Program-made: the position numbers and the translations under genes | The notes under the pieces: generated by a model | Databases searched by the model: none | Told to the model about the DNA's origin: nothing | What the model saw: the letters and a program-made list of their open reading frames with translations, nothing else | Part shown: positions 25,654 to 35,600 of the stretch, in pieces | How the letters are laid out: each line of letters opens with the position of its first letter | Numbering within the stretch: position 1 is the stretch's first letter | Assembly: GCF_001294335.1 (NCBI RefSeq) | Contig: NZ_LGKG01000001.1 | Span: forward strand, 248,001-312,000 | Direction: 5' to 3' | Source of the DNA: Streptomyces chattanoogensis | Lineage (GTDB): Bacteria; Actinomycetota; Actinomycetes; Streptomycetales; Streptomycetaceae | Length of the DNA: 64,000 nucleotides

Positions 25654-25883
25654 ACACCTACCTCCCACCACTTCGGCGGGCTGCGGCGATGTGTCGTGGT
25701 CCGCCGTTGTGCTGCCTGAGCCTGGTTTCCGACCGTCGCCGTTGGTTGTCTTCGGCGCTCCTTGAGCGGCTCACGAACGGCTTTCTCGTGTGGGCGGCGG
25801 TGCTGGCGACTTCTGGGGCCCGAGTCTGGGCTCATGGCCTCTGACCTGCGCATATCTCCACGCACTCACGCCTTCCGTTCCTG
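25654..25883 (+). other. Intergenic stretch at the left edge of a lower-GC insert
   Basis: No gene is supported in these 230 bases. The sequence contains many TTCGG/CGG runs and is less GC-rich than the preceding gene. No inverted repeats or tRNA remnants that would mark an insertion end were recognised. Confidence 0.4.
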
Positions 25884-25912
25884 TTGCCGACCACCACATG
25901 GGCACTTATGGT
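25884..25912 (+). promoter_or_regulatory. Candidate promoter of the hypothetical/DUF6185 gene pair
   Basis: TTGCCG (25884-25889) and TATGGT (25907-25912) are separated by 17 bases. A transcript starting about 25919 would have a short leader with the GGAGG at 25937-25941, before the ATG at 25947. This argues against the upstream TTG start of the same frame at 25884. Confidence 0.5.
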
Positions 25913-25946
25913 GATCATGTCGATACTTTCAGTGGTGGAGGCAATG

Positions 25947-26327
25947 ATGGATGCTCACGAGAGGAACCCGCGGTCGAGTCTCCCGCGATTCGAGGAGGCC
26001 GAACCTCTCGGACCGCGGGACGCGGCATTCGTCCAAGATCTGGTCGCGGTCCTGGAAAAGCACGGCAATCTGGAGCGCTTCGGCCTGTGCCTGCTGCACG
26101 AGCACTTCCCGCTGGCTGCGGACGAGATCCTGGTCGAGACGACTGACGCGGAGAGCCGCGCATTCCAAACCCGCGTGGAGGAAGCGAGTCGGACCAGGCA
26201 CAGCAAGCCCTCCCAGTGGCGCTTCCTGCCTGGCACCCACCGCTCGCGCCGCGCCGAATTCGCCGACGAGCCCTATGAGGTCATCCTGGTGTGCGACCCC
26301 TATAGCGGATGCCCTCCTCGGAAATGA
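25947..26327 (+). CDS. Hypothetical protein coupled to the DUF6185-like gene
   Basis: The 126-residue soluble, acidic protein is mostly helical in its first two thirds, then has a C-terminal stretch WRFLPGTHRS...VILVCDPY. I do not recognise a family. ATG at 25944 and 25947 are both possible; GGAGG at 25937 sits better with 25947. Its stop overlaps the next gene as ATGA (26324-26327), so the pair is translationally coupled. Base composition is visibly lower in GC than neighbours. A regulatory or partner role for the membrane protein is inference only. Confidence 0.6.
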   Translation: MDAHERNPRSSLPRFEEAEPLGPRDAAFVQDLVAVLEKHGNLERFGLCLLHEHFPLAADEILVETTDAESRAFQTRVEEASRTRHSKPSQWRFLPGTHRSRRAEFADEPYEVILVCDPYSGCPPRK

Positions 26328-28921
26328 CTTCCGCGGTATGGCGGTGGATCGTACTCGCCTTCGTGACGCTCGGGTGGTGGGCCGCGCAACCGGCGCAGGC
26401 ACAAGCCGCCGATGTGGTTGATTGCCCGTCGGCGCCACTCACAAAAGCCGATGTCACTTCCACGCTTATCTTCGATGATCAGTATCGCGATTTCGTCCAG
26501 GTGCGACAGACGACAATCATCAAGGTGCCGGAGCGGCAGTTGCCGCTCGCGGGCGACTTGACGCTCAGCGCCGACGCCCCCAACTTCCGAAATGCCATGT
26601 ACTGCCTGCTGCACGGGAAAAGTAAACAACAGCGGGAAAAGTTCGATCAGTGGCACCCGGAGTGGAAGTCGGGCGTGACTCGGGGCACCAAAGATGGGGA
26701 CCTGGTCACGGTGCGATACGAGTCGGAGAATTTAGTCGATGCAAATGGTCCCGGCGTATTCGAAGTGGGTCCGTGGGAGGTCAGGACCGCACAAGATGGG
26801 TGGCGTGCTGTGCTCCCCTTGAAGGGTGCGCTGAGTAAATTCTCGTGGAGGGAAATCAAGGTAGATCCACGTGATCTGAAAATCAGCAGCGTCGACCCTT
26901 GGGTGACGGGCACAGATAAAGGCAGGATTAGAGTATGGAGGGAATACAGGCCGGAGGAAATTTGGGTCAAAATAGAGCTACCACGGGCTCCTTCTCGTCT
27001 CTGGGCTTCTTATCTGGGCGTCATTTCCTGGTGGGTCAGTGCCTCGGTGGTGATCGCCGTATCAGCATGGCGATTCCTTGACCGCCTGAAGGCCACCGGC
27101 GACTCCAAGAAGGGTACCAACAGATTGTTGGCCTTCACGGCTTTTCTGTGGGCCGGAATGAGTGTGGCCCTCGGCTTGACGCTACTGCTGCTGCTGCGTC
27201 CCTCCCCCGGTGCGACTTCTTGGCGTGCCTTCATCGGAATTTCTTCGGGTCTTGCTCTCGTCCTCCTCGCGTGGCCGTGGCGTCCATTGGTGCCGGACTC
27301 CGGCGAGAGTCGCAGAAAGCAGAAGGGTGCAAGTCGCAGAAAACAGAAGAGGAAGGTGATGGTCGTCGTCGCCTCCGCAGTGGCGCTGAGCGGCCTGCTG
27401 GTGATCCTGGGGCACGACCTCTTCGGCCTGCCGCCGAATCTTGCGCCGACATCCCCACCGTCAGTCATGGGAATTGCCGGGCTGGCCCTGCTGGACCTGT
27501 CCATGCTGTGGTTGTGGCTGGCTGCCGTGGTCGCCTGGGCCTGGCGCTTCGCGCGCGAGGGAGAGCTGGGCCGTTCGTCGAACGGAACCAAGCCCGAGCA
27601 TCCTCAACCATCGAGCGAAGGCGAACCTGAGCATCCCCTCCGCCGCATCGCTGCCATCGGATTCGCGTTTGCCGTGGTCGCGGCCCTGGTGGTGGCCTGC
27701 CGTGTGTTGGCCTTTGAATCCCTTTGGAAACGTGCAAACTGGATGAGGGAAGCAACCGCGTTTTTCGATGCCGATCACAGAATCGTCCTGGGGCAAGCGC
27801 TCGCGGACTTCGCCTCCAGGGGTCCACAATGGGTGTACGCCTACACATGGGCGTTGGCGGGAATTGCCCTTGTCGCGCTACTCCACATCAGCTGCCGAAA
27901 CGAACCGGAAAAGCGCCTTGGGCCGCGGGGGGCTGATCTACTGCTGGTGGCCGCCATCTTCGCCATCGCCGTGGCGGTGAGGGGGAATGCGCCTTTTGCG
28001 GGAAATGCTGCAGCCGTGTACGGCCTCTGGGTCCCTCTGAATATGGTCGCGCTCTATGGCATGGTGCAGGCGGGGCGTAGATGGTCGGTGCTGAGCCGAG
28101 TGGATCGAAAGACAGCGACACATTGTGTCGTAACAGAACTGAGCAACTCGGCAAAGTGCGAGAAGCTGCTTGAGGATGCCCGCCGCTGCCGCTATCTGCT
28201 CCATCGGCTGCACCTCGTCGATCGCGGGCACGTGAAGGAAAAGAAGAGACAGCGCCTGGAGAAACAACTTGACTCGCTGCACCGGTGGCGGCCCACCGGA
28301 TGCCGCGACGACTGCCTGCCAGACCCTGTTTCCGTGGTCGATGTCGCCCTCAGCTGGGGGCCGCGCACGCACTGGTGGGAGAACGGCGTCAAAGCCGCGG
28401 GCTGGGCCTTCATCTTCGGAATTCTCCCCGGCCTGGTCACCGCCTGGTACGACAAGGCATACGGTGACAAGTGGATGTTCACATTCAGCTCGCCGACGGG
28501 AATTCCGGATATGGTCGGGACGTTCCTCTCGTGTGAGATCTCCTTCGCTGGTGCGGGGCTGGTCCTGGGGGCGCTGTGGCGCGTACTGCCCGGAGAGCGC
28601 GGCCCAGTGCGTGCCTTTAACCTCTTCATCGCCTGGCTCGTGCCGATCGGCGTGCTTGCCGTGGTCAAGCGCGGCATCGACCGCACGGAACTGGGCCTGG
28701 CGGTCCTGAACGTCGTCCTGATGCTCATGGTGCTCACGCTGACGAGCATGTGGATGGACACCGACACATTCCGCCGTGAAAGGCACTACAAGACAAAGCG
28801 CCTCAACCTGCTGACATCGGTCTACCAGGTGCACGGCCTCTCGGGGCAGATCGCCTTCCTCGTCGCCCAACTGGCGACCGCGGTGACGATCTGGAGCCAG
28901 ATCGTCACCGCATCGAAGTGA
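26324..28921 (+). CDS. DUF6185-like large membrane protein with a TTA codon
   Basis: The 865-residue protein starts with a signal peptide (residues 1-30, ending near AQAAD). An outer domain of about 210 residues with two cysteines follows, then about 13 transmembrane helices and a cytoplasmic loop near residues 590-680 rich in Lys/Arg and Cys. It resembles the DUF6185 family of streptomycetes, whose function I do not know. Codon 137 is TTA (26732-26734), which in Streptomyces makes translation depend on the bldA tRNA. GC is visibly lower than the flanking genes, a sign of later acquisition. The chosen ATG overlaps the upstream stop. Confidence 0.75.
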   Translation: MTSAVWRWIVLAFVTLGWWAAQPAQAQAADVVDCPSAPLTKADVTSTLIFDDQYRDFVQVRQTTIIKVPERQLPLAGDLTLSADAPNFRNAMYCLLHGKSKQQREKFDQWHPEWKSGVTRGTKDGDLVTVRYESENLVDANGPGVFEVGPWEVRTAQDGWRAVLPLKGALSKFSWREIKVDPRDLKISSVDPWVTGTDKGRIRVWREYRPEEIWVKIELPRAPSRLWASYLGVISWWVSASVVIAVSAWRFLDRLKATGDSKKGTNRLLAFTAFLWAGMSVALGLTLLLLLRPSPGATSWRAFIGISSGLALVLLAWPWRPLVPDSGESRRKQKGASRRKQKRKVMVVVASAVALSGLLVILGHDLFGLPPNLAPTSPPSVMGIAGLALLDLSMLWLWLAAVVAWAWRFAREGELGRSSNGTKPEHPQPSSEGEPEHPLRRIAAIGFAFAVVAALVVACRVLAFESLWKRANWMREATAFFDADHRIVLGQALADFASRGPQWVYAYTWALAGIALVALLHISCRNEPEKRLGPRGADLLLVAAIFAIAVAVRGNAPFAGNAAAVYGLWVPLNMVALYGMVQAGRRWSVLSRVDRKTATHCVVTELSNSAKCEKLLEDARRCRYLLHRLHLVDRGHVKEKKRQRLEKQLDSLHRWRPTGCRDDCLPDPVSVVDVALSWGPRTHWWENGVKAAGWAFIFGILPGLVTAWYDKAYGDKWMFTFSSPTGIPDMVGTFLSCEISFAGAGLVLGALWRVLPGERGPVRAFNLFIAWLVPIGVLAVVKRGIDRTELGLAVLNVVLMLMVLTLTSMWMDTDTFRRERHYKTKRLNLLTSVYQVHGLSGQIAFLVAQLATAVTIWSQIVTASK

Positions 28922-28941
28922 CCACCAGCCGCCCCCCATGG

Positions 28942-28963
28942 CGAGCCGGCCACGGCCGGCTCG
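28942..28963. terminator. Hairpin between convergent genes
   Basis: Arms 28942-28950 and 28955-28963 pair over nine bases around CACG. It lies 20 bases past the DUF6185-like stop and before the convergent flippase-like gene. Confidence 0.65.
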
Positions 28964-29034
28964 TTCGGTGCAACGCACCCACCGTGCGGTGCTCCGCCTC
29001 GCGTGCCCCGTGCTGGGCCTGGGCAGATGTTCCC

Positions 29035-31968
29035 TCAGATCTCACCCTTGCGGGTCAGATAGTTGAACGCCACCCAGCCCGGCAGCACCGGCAGCCAGAA
29101 CACCATCAGCCGGAACAGCAGCACTGCCGGGAGCGCCGTACTGCCGGCGAGCCCGGCGACCGTCAGCGCACCGAGCAGCGCGGTTTCCACGGCGCCCAGA
29201 CCGCCCGGTGTCGGGGCGGCCGAGCCCAGTGCGTTACCGGCGAGGAAGGCGACCGCGATGCTCGCGTAACTGATCTGGTCGCCGCCGCCGAACGCCCGGA
29301 TCGAGGCGTCCAGGCACATCACGTTCGCCGCCGTCAGCAGCAGCATTCCGCCGATCCCCATGATCAGCTTCCGCGGCCGCTGGAGGATGTCCAGCATCCG
29401 CGGGACCACCCCGGCGAACAGCGACCGCACCCGCGTCGAGACGAACTTGCGCAGCGCCGGTACGGCGGTCACCACCAGGACCAGTACGGCCACCGTCAGC
29501 AGCCCGGCGATGACCGTACGGGACGGCGAGATCTGCGGTGCGTGCTCGGTGCCGGTCAGATAGCCGAAGGCCAGCAGCAGCGTGATGTGGCTTCCCAGCC
29601 CGAACAGCTGGGACGCGCCGACGCTGGCCACCGCGAGGCCCGGCCGGACCCCGGCGCGCTGGAGGAAGCGGGTGTTCAGCGCCACACCGCCGATCGCCGC
29701 GGGCGCCACCAGCTTCACGAAGTTGCCCGCGATCTGCGCGATGACCGTCTTGGCGAACGGCACCTTCTCGGTGACGAATCCCAGCAGGCTCATCGCCGCC
29801 GCGGGGTACGTCAGCGCCGAGAAGAACATCGCCACCAGGACCCACATCCACTGGGCCCTGTTGATCACATCGCCGATGTTGAAGTTGGCCAGCTGCGACA
29901 GCAGCAGATATACCGCCACCGCACCGGCGATCCAGCTGATCAGGATGCGCGGGCTCAGCCGCTCCAGCTTCGCCGGTTCGATCACCGCGGTCGGCCGGAT
30001 CAGCAGCACCTGGCGGCGGATCTGGGCCAGCAGATCCTCCTCGCGGGCCTCCTCCGACGCCTCCTCCAGGGCGCGTTTCTCGGCGTTCTTCGCGGCGTGC
30101 CGCTCGGCCCGCAGCGTCTTGCGGTCCTTGGGGCCCTCCGCCTCGCGGGCCTCGCGGGCCTCCTTGGCGGCCTGCGAGGCGGCCAGTACGGCCTCGCGCT
30201 CCCGCTTGGAGCGCTCGCGGGCCAGCTGGTGCAGCGTGGCGCGGGTGGTGCGGCTGAGCGCGATCGGCTGGAGCAGCGGCAGGCTGTCGGCGACCGCGTC
30301 CGGCCCGAGCACCTCGACGGCCGCGGCGACCGCCCGCTCGGCCCCCGCCCGCAGCCCGCAGGTGGCGAGCAGCTGGGCGATGTCCATCCGCAGGACGAGG
30401 TCGCCGGCGGCGATCTCGCCGCCGCGCAGCTCGGTCAGAACGATATTGCCGGAACGATCCACCAGCAGCGCGTCGCCCACCAGCCGCCGGTGCGCGATCC
30501 GCCGCGACTGGAGCGACGCGACCTGCCGCCAGGCGCTGTGCATCAGTGCGTCGGTGATCTCCTCGTCGGCCAGTGAGTCGAAGGTGCGGCCGCCGATGTG
30601 CTCGTAGACCAGCATCACCGCGTCCGGGCCGAGTTCGGAGGTGGCGATCAGCTTGGGGGCGTTGGCGCCGGCCGCGATCGCGGCGTACGCCAGCAGCGCC
30701 TCCTGCTCGAGGGCCTGGCGCAGCGACTGGAGGCTGCGGCGCTGGTTGATGCCGCGCAGCGACAGCCGCCGCCAGACCCGGTAGAAGAAGCCCTGTGCCT
30801 GCTGTTCGCGGTCCACGACGGTGACGTCGATGGGCGGGCCGTCCTCCAGGGTGACGAGGTAGCGGCGGCCGCGGTCCGTGTGCTCGTTCTGCTCCGCGCT
30901 GGCGGCGTCCTCCGCGCGCATCGCGCTGACCGGGTGGAAGCCGACCCGGCGCAGCCCCGCGAGGAGGTTCTGGCCGGTGGGGCGGACGTTGGGGGAGCCG
31001 ACGGCGTAGAGCGTGCCGTAGGCGACGGTCCAGCCGATCAGCAGGGTCGTGGCGATCGCGAACGGCGTGGAGTACCGCCCGACCAGCACCGCGACGACGT
31101 CCAGCAGCACCACGACCCACATCGCGACCCGCCAGCGCGGCCGCCGGGACATGCCCACCGCCGTCATATAGGCGATCACGGGCGCCAGATAGCTGTGCAC
31201 CGGCGCCGACAGCGAGCCGTTCTCCAGGGGCTGGGTGAGCGCCGCCCTGATGGACGCAGGCGCCGCCTCGGCCACCCACAGATCGGTGGCCAGCGAGACG
31301 CCGTGCGCCAGTACGGCCGCCAGCACACCGTCCGCGATCCGCAGCCCGTCCCGCTTGATCAGCCGCTCGACGGCGAACGCCACCGGGACGATCAGCACCG
31401 CGATGCTGGACGTCAGCCCCGCCAGGTTGATCAGCAGCTCGGGGGCGGCCCCGAAGCCCTTGCCGATATCGCTCTTGAGGCCCTGGGTGGTGCCGTGCGC
31501 GAAGGTGGCAAGGGCCAGCACCACCGCGATCCCGACGATGCCCAGCAGCAGCCGCAGCAGGTCGGAGGGGCGGTGCACCCGGGCAGGCAGCAGCGGCTCG
31601 TCGCCGGAGACCCGGTCGACGTGGAACTCGCCGCGCTCGTCGGCGGTCAGGCCGTCGCGGTGCGAGCCCGTGCGGGGCGCGCCGGCGGCCGGCCCGCCGC
31701 CCTCGGACTGCGTGCCCTCGGTCTGCGTGCGCTCGTGGTGCTCTCGCTCCTTGTCCCTGGGCTGCGGCTCCTCCTCGTGCCGCGTGCGCGATGCGGGGTC
31801 CGCGGGCTCTTCCGGCCTCTCGGACGCCTCGGGTGGTTCGGCCTTCTTGATCGTGCTCGCCTTTTCCGTCGGCTTGGGGGCGCCGACGGCCAGCGCGTCA
31901 GGGGCGCCCGCCTCCCGTGGAGGCGCCGCACCCTGCTGCTCGGCCGTCTCTTCTTGATCTCGTATCAC
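29035..31968 (-). CDS. LPG-synthase-like membrane protein with embedded degenerate kinase domain
   Basis: The 977-residue protein has four parts. An acidic disordered N-terminus (1-118) precedes a first membrane block (about 135-330, six helices). A cytoplasmic region (about 350-640) contains a protein-kinase-like domain. The last part is a UPF0104/AglD-type flippase domain (about 660-977) with the PTPGGLGAVE signature near 930. In the kinase-like part the catalytic loop reads HRRLVGDALLVD and the metal motif is TELRGG, so the usual Asp residues of HxD and DFG are missing. The GTG start has a weak ribosome site; an in-frame GTG near residue 119 is an alternative. Confidence 0.8.
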   Translation of the reverse strand: MIRDQEETAEQQGAAPPREAGAPDALAVGAPKPTEKASTIKKAEPPEASERPEEPADPASRTRHEEEPQPRDKEREHHERTQTEGTQSEGGGPAAGAPRTGSHRDGLTADERGEFHVDRVSGDEPLLPARVHRPSDLLRLLLGIVGIAVVLALATFAHGTTQGLKSDIGKGFGAAPELLINLAGLTSSIAVLIVPVAFAVERLIKRDGLRIADGVLAAVLAHGVSLATDLWVAEAAPASIRAALTQPLENGSLSAPVHSYLAPVIAYMTAVGMSRRPRWRVAMWVVVLLDVVAVLVGRYSTPFAIATTLLIGWTVAYGTLYAVGSPNVRPTGQNLLAGLRRVGFHPVSAMRAEDAASAEQNEHTDRGRRYLVTLEDGPPIDVTVVDREQQAQGFFYRVWRRLSLRGINQRRSLQSLRQALEQEALLAYAAIAAGANAPKLIATSELGPDAVMLVYEHIGGRTFDSLADEEITDALMHSAWRQVASLQSRRIAHRRLVGDALLVDRSGNIVLTELRGGEIAAGDLVLRMDIAQLLATCGLRAGAERAVAAAVEVLGPDAVADSLPLLQPIALSRTTRATLHQLARERSKREREAVLAASQAAKEAREAREAEGPKDRKTLRAERHAAKNAEKRALEEASEEAREEDLLAQIRRQVLLIRPTAVIEPAKLERLSPRILISWIAGAVAVYLLLSQLANFNIGDVINRAQWMWVLVAMFFSALTYPAAAMSLLGFVTEKVPFAKTVIAQIAGNFVKLVAPAAIGGVALNTRFLQRAGVRPGLAVASVGASQLFGLGSHITLLLAFGYLTGTEHAPQISPSRTVIAGLLTVAVLVLVVTAVPALRKFVSTRVRSLFAGVVPRMLDILQRPRKLIMGIGGMLLLTAANVMCLDASIRAFGGGDQISYASIAVAFLAGNALGSAAPTPGGLGAVETALLGALTVAGLAGSTALPAVLLFRLMVFWLPVLPGWVAFNYLTRKGEI

Positions 31969-32168
31969 CAGTCACCGTCCGGAAGATGGTGGCACGGCCG
32001 ACCAGCGGCGGGGGGCATCAGGGTGCATTTCGGGGGCACGGGAAGCGGAACGGCCTCCCCCGCCCCTGCCCTGCGCCGCGCCGCCGACACCGTGCCGGCG
32101 GACCTCCACGGCGGTCCCGGAGCGTGTGTCCGATCCCATTGTCGGTGCCGTGCGGCAGGATGGACCGA

Positions 32169-32528
32169 ATGAGTGGGACCGGAGATACGGCAGCGGGCGG
32201 CGAACCCCCGGAGCTGCCCGCATACGCGGAACGGGTCCTCGCCGTCGCCGAGCTGATCCCGGCCGGGCGGGTGATGACGTACGGGGACGTGGCGGAGTGG
32301 CTCGAAGAGGGAGGCCCCAGGCAGGTCGGCCGGGTCATGGCGCTCTACGGTGGTGCGGTGCCCTGGTGGCGGGTGGTCCGCTCGGACGGCGTGCTCCTGC
32401 CCGGCCATGAGCTGCGCGCGCTGGCGCACTACCGCGAGGAGGGCACACCGCTGCGGGCGGCGTCGACGGCGGCCGAGGGCCACATACCGAAGCTGGACAT
32501 GCGCCGGGCCCGATGGGACGGCACCTGA
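32169..32528 (+). CDS. Alkyltransferase-like protein (ATL), MGMT fold without the catalytic cysteine
   Basis: The 119-residue protein has the DNA-binding domain of O6-alkylguanine-DNA alkyltransferase. Its helix-turn-helix RVMTYGDVAEWL and arginine finger region are visible (residues 30-65). The active-site PCHR of repair enzymes reads PWWR near residue 64, with tryptophan in place of cysteine, so it cannot accept an alkyl group. ATL proteins bind O6-alkylguanine and call in nucleotide excision repair. ATG 32169 has a GGCAGGA upstream; ATG 32160 is an alternative. It sits 80 bp upstream of the AdnA-like gene, suggesting a joint DNA-repair unit. Confidence 0.85.
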   Translation: MSGTGDTAAGGEPPELPAYAERVLAVAELIPAGRVMTYGDVAEWLEEGGPRQVGRVMALYGGAVPWWRVVRSDGVLLPGHELRALAHYREEGTPLRAASTAAEGHIPKLDMRRARWDGT

Positions 32529-32608
32529 GCCGTCTGGCGTAGCGTCGTCCGGCACTGCCGTCACCCACCCCATCAAGATCAGCAACCCCACCAGGACCGG
32601 CGATCCAC

Positions 32609-35600
32609 GTGAGCTCCTCTTTCCCGGCGTTCTCGGCCGTCCCGTCGACGCCGCCGCACCGGGCGGCACGGCGGGATGCCCCCGGCGCGTACCGACTGGT
32701 GCGCACCCCGCCGGTGCCGGTGGACCCTCCTGCCTTGGACGCAGCCCAGCGCGCCGTGGTTGACCACCGCCACGGCCCGCTCCTGGTGCTCGCCGGGCCC
32801 GGGACCGGAAAGACCACGACCCTGGTGGAGTCGGTGGCCCGCCGGGTGGGCGACGGCGCCGACCCGGAGCGGATCCTCGTCCTGACCTTCAGCCGCAAGG
32901 CCGCCGTGGAGCTCCGCGACCGGCTCGCGGCCCGGGTGGGCGCCGGCCGCGCCCCCCAGGCCACCACCTTCCACTCCTTCGCCTACGCCCTGGTCCGCGC
33001 CCACCAGGACGCCGACCTCTTCGCCGACCCGCTGCGCCTGCTCTCCGGCCCCGAGCAGGACCTCGTCGTCCGCGAACTCCTCGAAGGCCAGGCCGAGCTG
33101 GCCGGCGACGGCCGCGCCCGGATCGGCTGGCCGGACGAGCTGCGCGCCTGCCTGACCACCCGGGGCTTCGCCGACGAGGTCCGCGCGGTGCTCGCCCGCA
33201 GCCGCGAACTGGGCCTGGGCCCGGACGCCCTCGGCGCCTTCGCCCGCCGCACCGGCCGCCCCGACTGGAGCGCCGCCGCGGCCTTCCTGGCCGAATACCT
33301 CGACGTCCTGGACGGCCAGGGCGTGCTGGACTACGCCGAACTGATGCACCGCGCCGTCCTGCTCGCCGAGGAACCCCGCGTCGCGGCGCAGCTTGCGGCG
33401 GCCTACGACGCGGTCTACGTCGACGAGTACCAGGACACCGACGTCGCCCAGACACGGCTGCTGCACGCGCTGGCCGGCCACCGGGGCGCGCCCGGCACAC
33501 CGGGCTCCCCGGGCCGTACGCTCCTCGCCTTCGGCGACCCCGACCAGTCGATCTACGCCTTCCGCGGCGCCGATGTGAACGGCATCCTCGACTTCCCCCA
33601 GGCCTTCCGGCGCGCCGACGGCACCCCCGCCCCGGTGGAGGTCCTGCGCACCTCCCGGCGCTCGGGCGCCGCCCTGCTGGCCGCGACGCGGCTGCTCACC
33701 CACCGGATGCCGCTCACCCGCCTGCCCGCGCAGAAGGTACGGGCGCACCGCGAGCTGACCGCGGTACGCGACGGCGGCCGGGCCGAGGCATACACCTACC
33801 CGACGCCGGGCGCCGAGCTCGACAACATCGCCGACATCCTGCGCCGCGCCCACCTGGAGGACGGTGTGCCCTGGCGCGAGATGGCCGTCCTCGTCCGCGC
33901 CGGAGGGCGCTCGATACCCGCCGTGCGCCGGGCGCTCACCTCCGCCGGGGTGCCCCTCGACATCGACGGCGACGATCTCCCGCTGCGCCACGAACCGGCC
34001 GTCGGCCCCCTCCTGACGGCGCTGCGGACGGCGGCGCGCGCCGTCCTGGACGACGACCCGGCTGTCCATGTCGGCTCTCTCGACACCGAGACCGCCCTCG
34101 ACCTGCTGACCTCCCCCCTGGGCGGCATGGACTCCGCCGACCTCCGCCGCCTGGGGCGCGCGCTGCGCGAGGAGGAGCGGGCGGCCGGCGAGGCGCTGCC
34201 CCGCCCCTCCGACGAGCTGATCGCCCGCGCACTCGCCGAACCCGAGCGCCTGGTGGCGCACGATCCGGCGTACGCCCGTGGCGCCCAGCGGCTCGGCCTG
34301 CTGCTGCGCAAGGCCCGCGAGCTGCTCGCCGGCGGCGGCACCGCCGAGGAGGCCCTGTGGGAGCTGTGGGACGGCACCCCGTGGCCGGGCCGTCTGGAGC
34401 GCGCCGCCCGGCGCGGCGGCGCGGCCGGCCGCAACGCCGACCGCGACCTGGACGCCGTGGTCGCCCTCTTCGAGACCGCGGCCCGCGCCGAGGAGCGCAC
34501 CGGCGGCCGCGGCGCCCTCAACTTCCTGGAGGAGCTGGCCGCCCAGGACATCGCCGCGGACACGCTGACGCGCCGCACCGTACGGCCCGACGCCGTACGG
34601 CTGATGACCGCCCACCGTGCCAAGGGCCTGGAATGGCACCTCGTGGTCGTCGCCGGGGTCCAGGAGGGCCTCTGGCCCGACCTGCGCCGCCGCGGCTCGC
34701 TCCTGGAGGCGGACCGGATCGGCCGCGACGGCCTGGCCGAACCCCTCACCCCGGGCGCGCTGCTCGCCGAGGAACGCCGGCTGTTCTACGTGGCCGCGAC
34801 CCGCGCCCGCGAGCGCCTGGTGGTGACCGCCGTCAAGGCCGCCGCCGACGACGGCGACCAGCCCTCCGGCTTTCTGACCGAGCTCGGCGTCACCCCCCAG
34901 GACGTCACCGGCCGCCCCCGCCGCCCCCTCTCGGTCGCCGCCCTGGTCGCCGAGCTGCGCGCCACCACCGTCGACCCGGCCGCCACCGAGGCGCTGCGCG
35001 ACGCCGCCGCCCGGCGCCTCGCCAAACTGGCCGCGCTGACCGACGACGACGGCCACCCCTTGGTGCCCGCCGCCCACCCCGACAGCTGGTGGGGCCTGCA
35101 CGAGCCCACCCACAGCGGCGTCCCGCTGCGCGACCGCGACCGGCCCGTGGTGCTCTCCGGCAGCGCCCTGGACCAGCTCGCCAACACCTGCTCCCTCCAG
35201 TGGTTCCTGGGCCGCGAGGTCAAGGCGGACAAGCCCGCCACCGCCGCCCAGGGCTTCGGCAACGTCGTCCACGTCCTCGCCGACGAGGTCGCCTCCGGGC
35301 GCAGCCCCGCCGACCTCGGCGTCCTGATGGAGCGCCTGGACTCCGTCTGGGAGGCCCTCGCCTTCGACGCCCCCTGGAAGTCCCGCCAGGAGAAGGACGC
35401 CGCCAGGGCCGCCCTCGAACGGTTTCTGCACTGGCACGTCATGGCACGCGACACCCAGGGCCGGGACGCCGTCGCCAGCGAGCACGCCTTCGACGTCACC
35501 CTCGCCGCCGGTGCCTACGAGGTCCGCATCCGCGGCAGCATGGACCGCGTGGAGCGGGACGCCCAGGGCCGCGCGTACGTCGTCGACTTCAAGACCGGCA

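Noticed and set aside
25654..25883. Insertion sequence remnant at the edge of the lower-GC insert
   Set aside because: Short frames here have no transposase similarity and no terminal inverted repeats were recognised.
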